From contig JAOARD010000069.1 of the NCBI GenBank assembly GCA_025210735.1, positions 124,001-188,000 of the forward strand: a stretch of DNA of 64,000 bases, read 5' to 3'. Source of the stretch: Bacteroidales bacterium (lineage in GTDB: Bacteria; Bacteroidota; Bacteroidia; Bacteroidales; UBA6680). The position numbers and the translations under genes were made by a program. Positions within the stretch are counted from its first letter, which is position 1; each line of letters begins with the position of its first letter. This document shows positions 1 through 8,604 of this stretch, piece by piece. Under the pieces are notes generated by a model. It saw nothing but the letters and a program-made list of their open reading frames with translations, was not told the origin of the DNA and ran no database searches.

Positions 1-1366
1 GTTTAAACGATTCGGCAAAGAGTTTGATACAGGTCTGCACTATGTAGGTAGTATGAATAGTGGTCAGTTTGTTCATCAGGTATTCAAATATCTTGATCTG
101 TTACAGCGTACCACATTTGTACCTCTTAATAACGATGCCTTTGATACAATACACATTGATGGCAAAGAGTACAGATATGCATCAGGGATAGATAACTTTA
201 CAAATACACTGATATCGTACTTTCCTGATCAGGAGAAGGCTATACGTAAATATGTTTCAGATATAGAGACAATAGCGGACTCCCTGAATATATTTAAACT
301 CCGGGAACTACCTGATGATTATAAGTTCGAGAACAGGTGGGTGGCAATATCGGCATATGAATATATAAAATCGTTAACCGATAATGAGACACTACGTAAG
401 GTATTGGCTGGTACAAATCCGCTATATGCCGGAACTAAGGAGTACTCATCGTTCTATACACATGCTATAATAAACTACTCAAACATTACAGGAGCACACA
501 GACACTCCGATGGTGGAAACAGGCTTGTTGAGGCACTTATAGCAACCATTAAAGAGAATGGCGGCACTGTTATCTGCTCGCAACAGATAACAGGTTTTGA
601 GTTTACAGACGATAACAGAATAGAGTCGGCAGTAACATCAGATGGTAGTACCATTGTGGCAGATGATTATATATCTACAATACACCCGCAGTTATTGGTT
701 GATATTATAGGAAAAGGACCGTTACGTAAACCATATATCAGCAGGGTTAAATCGCAGAGGAACACAATATCGGTATTTAATATATATGCAAAACTGAAAC
801 AGGATAGAGTTAAATACCACAATACAAATCATTTTTGCTACACATCAGATAATGTATGGGTGGCATCTGAATATGATAAAACAGAGTGGCCGGGATACTT
901 CTACCTTATAACACCACTGTCTGAAAGTACAGATAAGTATGCCGATAAGGTTGAGGTGATGACCTATATGGACTACTCAGAGATTGAACCATTTGTAACC
1001 AATGGTGAGGTTACAGATGAGGCAGGATACAAAGCATTTAAGCAGCAGAAAGCAGAGAGGCTTATAGAGGTTATTGGAGAAAAATTTCCGGAGATAGAAG
1101 ATGCTATTGAGGAGTATAATATATCTACACCACATACATTCTGCAGGTATACCGGCACAGTTAAGGGTGCTGCATACGGATTGATAAAGGACTATAACGA
1201 TCCGTTAAAGTCGTTCTTTCACTCGCGTACGCGCATACCAAACCTGTTGCTGGCAGGGCAGAGTATAAATTCGCATGGAATAATTGGCACAACTATTACT
1301 TCTGTTGTAACTTGTGCTGAACTAATAGGTACTAATAAATTAATTAAGAAGATCAGAAATGTCTGA
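1..1366 (+). CDS. FAD-dependent oxidoreductase, RetSat/phytoene desaturase-like (5' truncated by window edge)
   Basis: The reading frame is open from base 2 through the first ATG at 53, so the gene begins outside the window and 454 codons of it are visible. Just before that ATG the frame reads TGLHYVG, a motif typical of the CrtI/all-trans-retinol 13,14-reductase (RetSat) family. The C-terminus has the matching FAD-closing segment (LLAGQSINSHGIIGTT). Family members saturate, desaturate or isomerise polyene chains with FAD. The stop overlaps the next start by 8 nt, so the two genes are translationally coupled. In Bacteroidota such enzymes often sit in flexirubin, aryl-polyene or carotenoid clusters, and this may be the end of one. 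The substrate cannot be read from the sequence. The N-terminal dinucleotide-binding GxGxxG lies outside the window. Confidence 0.75.
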   Translation, partial: FKRFGKEFDTGLHYVGSMNSGQFVHQVFKYLDLLQRTTFVPLNNDAFDTIHIDGKEYRYASGIDNFTNTLISYFPDQEKAIRKYVSDIETIADSLNIFKLRELPDDYKFENRWVAISAYEYIKSLTDNETLRKVLAGTNPLYAGTKEYSSFYTHAIINYSNITGAHRHSDGGNRLVEALIATIKENGGTVICSQQITGFEFTDDNRIESAVTSDGSTIVADDYISTIHPQLLVDIIGKGPLRKPYISRVKSQRNTISVFNIYAKLKQDRVKYHNTNHFCYTSDNVWVASEYDKTEWPGYFYLITPLSESTDKYADKVEVMTYMDYSEIEPFVTNGEVTDEAGYKAFKQQKAERLIEVIGEKFPEIEDAIEEYNISTPHTFCRYTGTVKGAAYGLIKDYNDPLKSFFHSRTRIPNLLLAGQSINSHGIIGTTITSVVTCAELIGTNKLIKKIRNV

Positions 1367-3044
1367 AAAGAGAAGATTTGTAAAAACACGAAGAACACTA
1401 ATTGTATTAACAATACTTATTGTGGGTTTTGTACTATACTATCGTGAAGCGGTTAAGATGACTCCCCCCGATTTTAACGATACAAAACTATTTCTTATAG
1501 AGACAAAGCAGTTAGACGATAACCTGTATGTGTACAAGGATAACTGGCTGAATAAAAATAAATACGGACTGTGGGAACTTATGGTTGGCGGAACACCTGA
1601 AGAGTTGGGTGCTGTTAACGGTGCGCTTACAGAGGAGCTGGCAGAGTATCAGGAGTATGCGTTTGTTGAGAGAATAAAAGAGATGATACCATCAGAAGGG
1701 TATCTGAATTTTCTTAAGTACTTTACCTCGTGGTTTAACAGAAACATGGATGAGTATATACCTGAGGAGTACCTTAAGGAGATATACGGGGTATCGCAAT
1801 TTGCATCTGATAAGTACGACTTTATAGGTGATAACTACGATAGAATACTTAACTACCATGCAGCACACGATATAGGACATGCACTACAGAATCTGAGTCT
1901 TGTAGGGTGTACATCTTTTGGGGTAAAAGGAGAGTATACCAAAGACGGAAAGATGCTTATTGGTCGTAATTTCGATTTTTACTCAGGCGACAGGTTTGCA
2001 GAGAATAAGATTGTAACATTTATGAAACCTGAATCGGGGCACAATTTTGTATCTATAACATGGGGTGGTCTTATTGGTGTGGTATCAGGAATGAACGATA
2101 AAGGACTTACCATAACCCTTAACTCTGCAAAGAGCGATATACCTATGTCGGCACGTACCCCCGTATCTATAGTGGCACGTAAAATATTGCAATATGCATC
2201 TACAATAGATGAGGCGTATGAGATAGCTAAAGGTCACCGTACATTTGTATCAGAGACATTCCTTATAGGATCGGCACGTGATGGTAACACAATGCTTATT
2301 GAGAAATCGCCGGATACAACAGTGTTGTACCAAACCGGAGAGGATTATATAATAGCAACAAACCACTTTCAGCACAAGGCTTTTGAGAACGATGAACTCA
2401 ACATAACTAATATAGATGAGAGTGCATCTATGTACCGATTTAAGCGTGTAGATGAGCTTATTGATGAGAAGAGACCATTTGCAAAAGAGGAGGTGGCAAG
2501 TCTGTTACGCGACGAAAAAGGTATTGGTGATGAGAATATAGGATTGGGTAATGAGAAGGCGGTAAATCAACTTATAGCTCACCACTCAATAATATTTAAA
2601 CCACAAGAGCTTAAAGTATGGATATCAACAGCACCATATCAGTTGGGTAACTTTGTAATGTACGATCTTAACAAGGTATTTGCAGATACAGTTAAGGCAG
2701 AGAGGGGAATGGTTATTTACAACGAGTCTGAAGGTATAGATGCTGATAACTTCCTGAATACAGAGGATTATAAGAATTTTGTTACATATAAATCGTTACA
2801 TGCTTATATTAAAAAGGCCGTAAAGGGTCAGAAAACAGTACAGCAAGATACACTGTTTATGTTCAGAGACTCAAACACAAAATTCTTTGAGACATGGAAT
2901 GTACTTGGCGACTATTATGCATCTGTTAACGACAAAGATAAATCTGAGACATGCTACAGAAACGCATTAACCCTTGAGATACCAAAACATGCCGAACGTG
3001 AAGCTATACAGGATAAGATAGTAATATTAACAGAAGAGGAGTAA
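1359..3044 (+). CDS. Membrane-anchored C45-type Ntn-hydrolase (acyltransferase/amidohydrolase)
   Basis: This 561-residue protein begins with a basic stretch and one membrane segment (about residues 13-28), and the rest is probably extracytoplasmic. A C45/penicillin-acylase-like Ntn domain covers about residues 180-410. It has a GCTSF motif with Cys184 as the likely nucleophile exposed by self-cleavage, then GRNFDF near residue 202 and a conserved glycine-rich WGGLIG segment. Family members hydrolyse or form linear amide bonds, as in acyl-CoA:6-aminopenicillanate acyltransferase and bile salt hydrolase relatives. The last 130 residues have TPR-like character. It overlaps the upstream oxidoreductase by 8 nt and is followed at once by a terminator, so it closes that operon. 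Joint action on a polyene or acyl product is inference. Confidence 0.7.
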   Translation: MSEKRRFVKTRRTLIVLTILIVGFVLYYREAVKMTPPDFNDTKLFLIETKQLDDNLYVYKDNWLNKNKYGLWELMVGGTPEELGAVNGALTEELAEYQEYAFVERIKEMIPSEGYLNFLKYFTSWFNRNMDEYIPEEYLKEIYGVSQFASDKYDFIGDNYDRILNYHAAHDIGHALQNLSLVGCTSFGVKGEYTKDGKMLIGRNFDFYSGDRFAENKIVTFMKPESGHNFVSITWGGLIGVVSGMNDKGLTITLNSAKSDIPMSARTPVSIVARKILQYASTIDEAYEIAKGHRTFVSETFLIGSARDGNTMLIEKSPDTTVLYQTGEDYIIATNHFQHKAFENDELNITNIDESASMYRFKRVDELIDEKRPFAKEEVASLLRDEKGIGDENIGLGNEKAVNQLIAHHSIIFKPQELKVWISTAPYQLGNFVMYDLNKVFADTVKAERGMVIYNESEGIDADNFLNTEDYKNFVTYKSLHAYIKKAVKGQKTVQQDTLFMFRDSNTKFFETWNVLGDYYASVNDKDKSETCYRNALTLEIPKHAEREAIQDKIVILTEEE

Positions 3045-3061
3045 AATACTATATATAATAC

Positions 3062-3097
3062 AAAAATCCCCGCGCAGTAGATGTGCGGGGATTTTTT
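3062..3097 (+). terminator. Rho-independent terminator after the C45 hydrolase gene
   Basis: A stem pairs CCCCGCGCA (3068-3076) with TGTGCGGGG (3082-3090), including one G-U pair, around a 5-nt loop. It is extended by A-T pairs and followed by a run of T residues. It lies 18 nt after the stop codon at 3044. Confidence 0.85.
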
Positions 3098-3392
3098 ATT
3101 TTATGCACAGTTTAGTGAATAACCTATATAGTAAGGTTAAACGGAGCATGGGAATAGTCATTCAAACATGCGGAGATGACTATAAATGCTGGCTTATTGT
3201 CAATTAAGAAACAACTATAAACAGATGAGCCATTTGAGGCTTGAAAGGTGAAATTTATGTTCGAAAAAGTTGTTGTAAAGCCGTATTCATAAAAGTTAAG
3301 TATAGAAGTTTGTTACTGTTTATTCGGCATATGATCAGCTCAGTTATTTTTTAATATAATAGCCCTTAGATAACTATCAAAAGCCTGACCGA

Positions 3393-3642
3393 ATAAAAGG
3401 AGGATGTATGTCCTTTTATCTGACCTCTTAGAAACTATTCTGTGAGTTTAACTAAGAGTTGCCGAGATACTCCGAACAACTTTCTCTGATCTGCTCTGCA
3501 GAGCGGAACCCCAAAAAAATAGTCCGAGAGGCACTGCTGGTAAAACTAAAGCGCTACCAATGTGCCAGTAAGACTTAGGGAGTCTGTATAAACTATCTCT
3601 TTCTGATATTTGGCGCTTCAGTTTATCGGATAAAGTGCCAAA
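3393..3642 (+). ncRNA. Candidate structured RNA: chain of strong stem-loops
   Basis: Stems found by eye: ATAAAAGGA/TCCTTTTAT (3393-3401 with 3411-3419); CTCTTAGAAACT (3425-3436) with AGTTT and CTAAGAG (3445-3449, 3452-3458, 2-nt bulge); the palindrome GCTCTGCAGAGC (3493-3504); GGCAC and TGGTA with TACCA and GTGCC (3530-3566); AGACT/AGTCT (3571-3585); TTTGGCGCT/AGTGCCAAA (3609-3642, one G-U) with a nested TTTATC/GATAAA. The density and near-perfection of pairing over 250 nt is well above that of the other intergenic regions here. Strand is uncertain because perfect stems are symmetric; the G-U pair in the last stem exists only on the plus strand and slightly favours it. No known RNA family was recognised. 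Confidence 0.35.
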
Positions 3643-3850
3643 GTTATGTCTGTATGCCTTTCTATTAACAACATAAGCCTGAAAGAAATGCTCATTACAC
3701 CTTTATTGAATCAGACTAAGGCTCTTTTTTTGATCTTTTGCGGCTCCGTTCATCGGAGTAAGTCCCAATAACCATTTTCTGGGTGTGTCGCCCATTGGAG
3801 TAAAATCATCTGATTAATTGGTGGGGTAAGGGATGTTGCTGCCTTTGTAA

Positions 3851-3872
3851 GCTACGTTGCGTGCAACGTAGC
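3851..3872. repeat. Palindromic repeat, copy 1 (ACGTTGCGTGCWACGT type)
   Basis: GCTACGTTGC and GCAACGTAGC are perfect reverse complements around a central GT. Bases 3854-3873 match the reverse complement of 57066-57085 at 18 of 20 positions, so this is a dispersed element and not a one-off hairpin. Degenerate half-copies (AACGTAGCAACT) follow at 3887-3898 and 3907-3918. Confidence 0.6.
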
Positions 3873-4292
3873 CACAAGAAGCACACAACGTAGCAACTAT
3901 GGCAGAAACGTAGCAACTGAAAGTAACGTCGATACCAGAACAGCATGCACAAAATAACACAATGCACAAAAAAGCTTGTTTTATACTGTAACAGCATAAA
4001 ATACCAAACAAAACCAGTCCATTTTACCTTGTCACGCTCCAAAACCGGAGTGAGTAAAAGTACCTTTTTATGGGTATAGTTAATGTTGATAAACCGCATA
4101 AGTTATCAACAAAAGTGTTAAAATATATTTGTCAAAAACAAGTCGTACAGTAAGATAGTTGTTTTTAGGTAAAATTGTTAATAACTCCGAAAACAGAAAC
4201 TGAAAAGCCGGAAATAAAAATTGACAACATTGACAATAGGAAGTGTTCGTTGTTATGAGTTTCTTTGCGATTTAAATTAATCTTAGAATATT

Positions 4293-7200
4293 ATGAATAA
4301 AATAAAACTACTGTTGCTTTTATGCATTGCAATCCCTATGTGCATGAGCGGACAGGATTTTGAAAGTATATTTAAAACAGTACCCAGTCCTAATGCAATG
4401 AGTTTAGGAGTGTACGGAGAGGTTCCTGTATCGCTTAATACAGGAATACCCAATATATCAATTCCTTTATACTCTGTGAAGGATAAGAATTTTAATTTTG
4501 ATGTATCGTTATCATATTATAGTGCAGGAGTAAGACCAAGTACACATGCCGGTTGGGTTGGAGATAGCTGGAGTCTGAATTGTGGTGGTGTAATTACAAG
4601 AGAAATAAGGAATATTGAGGATGAATTGGCAGATTATGGAGAAGGAAAGATTGGATATTACTATTCGGGTAAGAATAAGAGTTCAGACTGGAGCGAAAAT
4701 CTTGATGATTTTGATGGAAGTGCTGCAAATAAAGATAGAGAACCAGATCTGTTTTCATTCAACTTTTTAGGATTTAGTGGAGAATTTTATCTTGATCACA
4801 ACAGAAACTGGCAGGTTAGGTCAGAACATAATTTAAAAGTAGAGTTTAATGGTGTTTTTGTAAAACCATTTATTGCTGGTACATCTTATGGACTGAAACA
4901 TGAAAATGGTATCATACCACACTTTGAAAATTTTATTATTACTGATGGTTATGGAAACAGGTATATATTCGGTGGAAAAAATGCAGTTGAGTATACTGAG
5001 TTTATGTTTCCTGAAATTTTAGGATTATGTGGAGTAGAGTTTAGAGCAACGTCGTGGTTTCTTAAGAGAATTGAAGTGTATAGTAGTGGAGAGATAATTG
5101 ATTTTGAATACAAAAGAGGTCCGTATACAGCTCAACTCTATAATGTTGTTCAGGAAAGTAAGTCATCTGCGGACAATTCTACTGGAGTGACTTTTTATAA
5201 ATGTAAAGGAGATAGTGGTAGAAGATATTATGTTACAGGTAATTCTATATCACCAGTATATCTGAATAGTGTAAATATAAAGAACAGAGATATAACTATT
5301 GGTTTTAATACCTTTAGAGATAACAGTCTCCACTATAGAGATGAAGATTACCTGTTTGCATGCAATTTCTTTAAAGACATGATCTCTGTTGGTTATTTAG
5401 AACTTTTTACCCTTTTAAGAGAGTCAGAGGTACCTTCAGGTAATAACGTGATTGCAAATTTATTTAATGGATATAAGTTATTTGGATGGTTATATCTGAG
5501 CGATTTTACAATAAAACATAAAGATAAGCAGATAAAGAAGTATGATCTTCATTACACCACTAGTGGTAGTCAGAATAGATATTTTCTTAATACATTAACT
5601 GAATATGGATCTAATGTTGGTAACAATAAGGTAAATAGAGGTAAGAGATATACATTTGAATATGATTTTAAAGGTTATCTATATCATTACTTAAAAACGC
5701 ATACAGATCACTGGGGTTTTAATAACAGTTCATATTTTAAACCTGAAGATAGTGATTTTTTGAGAGAAAGAGCTGTTGATTCAACACAATCAAAATATGG
5801 TATTCTTAAAAAGATTATATATCCAACAGGAGGTAGTACTGAGTTCAAATATGAGCAGAATAGATACCGTAGTTTTGTAAGCGATGACAGAAGTAAACTA
5901 TATGACGAGACAGAGGATAAACTTGCAGGAGGATTAAGAATAAAGAAGATAATAAACAATGATGGTAAGGGTAATATAAGCAGCAAGCAGTATTTCTACA
6001 TAAAAGATTATAGTCCTGAGAATAATTGTAAAGAGTCTAGTGGTATACTTAATGTTAAACCAAAGTATAACTATGAATTTTCTGCAGATGGTAAGTCTTA
6101 TATTGTAGAAAACAACAACCCGGTAATTCCTGTATCATCAACAAGTAGTGGCGATTATATTATGTACTCAGAAGTAACAGAGAAGTTGAATGATGGATCA
6201 TATACAGTATATAAATTTACAGATAACAGAACAAACAGAGATGACAAAGCTATAAGAACACATAATATTGGATTCACGCCTGTAACACCTTTTAGCTCAA
6301 GAAAACAGGAGAGAGGAAAGTTATTATCTGAGATAAAATATGATAAGAGTGGTATTATTGTTAGCCGGACAGATAATGAATATATAAAAGTGGGAAATAA
6401 AACTAACCCGGTTAGAGCTATAAGTATTAATGGTGTTAAATTTTGTGGAAACGGAGATAATGAGTTATTATGTCTGTCAGCATATTATCGTTACAATTAC
6501 TCATATCTGTTAAGTAAAACTTCTGTAACAAATTATTTTAATGGTAATTCAACACCCTTTACTACAGATTCTGTTATTTTAAAGTATGATATCTCTAATA
6601 ACAAAAAACCGACAACAGTAATAACAAAGAGAAATGGTGAGGAAAGAAATATTACAAAATATATCTTTCCTGTTGGAGGTATGAAAACAGATTTCTTTGA
6701 TGATGATCTGAATACAGGAGATGAGACAAATATTGAAGACATAATAGTTAATGATTTTGATTATTCTGACAACCCAGTATTTACTAAGATCTTTAAGGAT
6801 AATATTAAAAACATACCGTTTGAAACAATAATAGAGAGAGAAATTAATGGTAAGTTATATGTTATAGATGCGGAGTTTATAGAGTATGGAATAGGTACAA
6901 ATGATAGATTACGACTTAAAACTAATTGGAAATATGAATCGGGTATACTAAAAGAGACCGAGAGTTACAATATATCAGAGTGGTTAGTAAATTCAGAGAG
7001 TTTATTTAGAATAGATAAGAACCTTAAACCAAAGGTATATATTGATAAATATGATGACAACGGAAATATTCTGCAGTATCACAAGGTTGATGAAGATCCG
7101 GTTGCAACAGTATGGGGTTACAACAACATATATCCAATAATAAGAGCAGAAGGCATAACTTATAGTAGTCTTGTTTCTGAAATAAATAAAAAAGGGAAAA

Positions 7201-8552
7201 GTCTTAGTTGGATTGAAGATTCAATTATTGATAATGAAAAAACTGTAATTGATTTTGTTAATACACTACGTAATGATCTTTCTGATGTAGCTATAACATC
7301 GTATACATACAAACCTGATGTTGGAGTATCATCAATTACAGATATTAATGGTAAAACAACCTATTATACTTATAATTATATTGGAGGGTTAAAGCGTGTT
7401 ATTGATTATAATAATAATATATTAGCTGACTATAGTTACCACTATGCGGGTAATAAATATGATGAGGTATCGCAAACCGGACACTATGTATCAACATTTG
7501 TTGAAGGTAGTGGTAAGATATCACCAGAGGGTAATGTGAATATAGAACATGGAGGAGAGTTCTCTTTTAATATCTCAGCAGGATTAGGATACGAATTATC
7601 TGATATAATAGTTGATTCCGGGCAGGCAAATAAAAGGCATGTTAAAAACGAAATAGATGATATATCAAAGCTTACATCGTATACAGTAACTAATATCTGT
7701 AATACAACTCATATTAAGATACTTTTTACAAAGAGGAGATATAACGTATGTGTTAATAATAACATATTACAGAATGTGATAAATTGCTCTGAAGTTGAGC
7801 ACGGAGAGCCTTTTGAGGTTGAATTTTCTGAATACTCATCCGGATTTAGATTTAAAGAGATTATTGTAAACGGAAACAGTGCAGGAGCAGATCGTAGGTT
7901 CAGAGAGTCGAGTGTGTCAGAAAATACCAATATTACGGCAGTATATGATATTGTTCCAGTATCAGGTTCTGTTTCTGATCAGTTCGGAAATCCGCTAAAT
8001 GGTGTTAAGATAGAGACATATCAGAAATATGAAGCCTTTGGAGGGGGAATTGAATATAGGGTTAAGGAGACAGTTTATACCGATGCTAACGGAAAGTTTA
8101 ATTTAACAGGAGATTATCCTGCTGTATATAACCATATTGACAGACCATATTATTTCAGAATAACAAAAGAAGGTATTCTGTTTGCTGAATCGGAGCAGAT
8201 ATCAGTATCAGGGATAAGAATATATTCATTTACAGGAAAAATAAACCGTGTTGATAAGAGTAGTATCACTTTAAATGAATCGGGACTAGTACCTGTACCA
8301 ATAAACTTACAGGCAAATGGTAGTTGGAATATTACCGGAAAAAGTGAATGGTTAAATATATCTGTAACTAACGGGGTTGGTGATGCTGTAATTAATGTTA
8401 CAAGTACACCAAACACTGAAGAGGATATGAGATATGGTGAGTTCATAATTAATATTGGTACACAAAGGTTTGTTGTGAATGTGAGCCAGAAGGCTATAGA
8501 GCCAATAGTAATTCCACCCGGAGGTGGTTTTGAGAATCCTGTTAACAATTAA
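4293..8552 (+). CDS. Giant exported Rhs/YD-repeat protein, SpvB/TcB-like partner of the Rhs toxin
   Basis: This 1,419-residue protein has a signal peptide (about residues 1-20). Its N-terminal region resembles the SpvB/TcB style of toxin-complex proteins (SIPLYSVKDKNFNFDVSLSY, then a GWVGDSWSL motif). YD-type beta repeats occupy much of the middle. The C-terminal third is a string of surface modules: two InlB-B-like repeats (about 1065-1220), a carboxypeptidase-regulatory/CnaB-like domain (about 1223-1310, GSVSDQFGNPLNGVKI) and a BACON domain (about 1325-1410, GSWNITGKSEWLNISV). The next gene starts 52 nt downstream on the same strand and encodes the DUF6443/Rhs-core protein. Family knowledge suggests the YD repeats form half of a shell around a toxin; the two-protein cocoon arrangement is inference. 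BACON and InlB-like modules suggest binding to glycans or surfaces. Confidence 0.75.
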   Translation: MNKIKLLLLLCIAIPMCMSGQDFESIFKTVPSPNAMSLGVYGEVPVSLNTGIPNISIPLYSVKDKNFNFDVSLSYYSAGVRPSTHAGWVGDSWSLNCGGVITREIRNIEDELADYGEGKIGYYYSGKNKSSDWSENLDDFDGSAANKDREPDLFSFNFLGFSGEFYLDHNRNWQVRSEHNLKVEFNGVFVKPFIAGTSYGLKHENGIIPHFENFIITDGYGNRYIFGGKNAVEYTEFMFPEILGLCGVEFRATSWFLKRIEVYSSGEIIDFEYKRGPYTAQLYNVVQESKSSADNSTGVTFYKCKGDSGRRYYVTGNSISPVYLNSVNIKNRDITIGFNTFRDNSLHYRDEDYLFACNFFKDMISVGYLELFTLLRESEVPSGNNVIANLFNGYKLFGWLYLSDFTIKHKDKQIKKYDLHYTTSGSQNRYFLNTLTEYGSNVGNNKVNRGKRYTFEYDFKGYLYHYLKTHTDHWGFNNSSYFKPEDSDFLRERAVDSTQSKYGILKKIIYPTGGSTEFKYEQNRYRSFVSDDRSKLYDETEDKLAGGLRIKKIINNDGKGNISSKQYFYIKDYSPENNCKESSGILNVKPKYNYEFSADGKSYIVENNNPVIPVSSTSSGDYIMYSEVTEKLNDGSYTVYKFTDNRTNRDDKAIRTHNIGFTPVTPFSSRKQERGKLLSEIKYDKSGIIVSRTDNEYIKVGNKTNPVRAISINGVKFCGNGDNELLCLSAYYRYNYSYLLSKTSVTNYFNGNSTPFTTDSVILKYDISNNKKPTTVITKRNGEERNITKYIFPVGGMKTDFFDDDLNTGDETNIEDIIVNDFDYSDNPVFTKIFKDNIKNIPFETIIEREINGKLYVIDAEFIEYGIGTNDRLRLKTNWKYESGILKETESYNISEWLVNSESLFRIDKNLKPKVYIDKYDDNGNILQYHKVDEDPVATVWGYNNIYPIIRAEGITYSSLVSEINKKGKSLSWIEDSIIDNEKTVIDFVNTLRNDLSDVAITSYTYKPDVGVSSITDINGKTTYYTYNYIGGLKRVIDYNNNILADYSYHYAGNKYDEVSQTGHYVSTFVEGSGKISPEGNVNIEHGGEFSFNISAGLGYELSDIIVDSGQANKRHVKNEIDDISKLTSYTVTNICNTTHIKILFTKRRYNVCVNNNILQNVINCSEVEHGEPFEVEFSEYSSGFRFKEIIVNGNSAGADRRFRESSVSENTNITAVYDIVPVSGSVSDQFGNPLNGVKIETYQKYEAFGGGIEYRVKETVYTDANGKFNLTGDYPAVYNHIDRPYYFRITKEGILFAESEQISVSGIRIYSFTGKINRVDKSSITLNESGLVPVPINLQANGSWNITGKSEWLNISVTNGVGDAVINVTSTPNTEEDMRYGEFIINIGTQRFVVNVSQKAIEPIVIPPGGGFENPVNN

Positions 8553-8604
8553 TTTAACATACAGGTTATTATAAATTTTATACAGATAAAACAATAATAA
8601 ACAG

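Larger units (their letters stand above)
3045..4292. other. Long gene-free region rich in hairpins and short repeats
   Basis: No convincing coding sequence lies in these 1,248 bases; the short ORFs have no start context, composition or motif that supports them. Instead the region holds the terminator at 3062-3097, interleaved inverted repeats at 3146-3183, at least six consecutive stem-loops between 3393 and 3642, a CTCCG/CGGAG hairpin at 3744-3758, a 22-bp palindrome at 3851-3872 and two direct copies of AACGTAGCAACT (3887-3898, 3907-3918). CTCC/GGAG pairing recurs at 4037-4050. No tRNA, tmRNA, RNase P or SRP RNA signature was recognised. It could hold a structured RNA, decayed mobile-element debris, or both. 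Confidence 0.6.

Noticed and set aside
3881-3925. CRISPR array
   Set aside because: Only two copies of a 12-bp direct repeat with an 8-nt gap; no regular spacer pattern and no cas genes.
3806-4099. Minus-strand ORFs (97 and 65 codons) in the gene-free block
   Set aside because: They run through palindromic repeats, are rich in Cys, Trp and Phe in a random-looking way, overlap each other in different frames and have no start context or recognised motif.
3045-4292. tmRNA, RNase P, SRP RNA or group II intron
   Set aside because: The conserved cores of these RNAs (tmRNA tRNA-like ends, RNase P GGAAAGTCC, SRP GGAAGCAGCC-like loop, intron domain V) could not be found.
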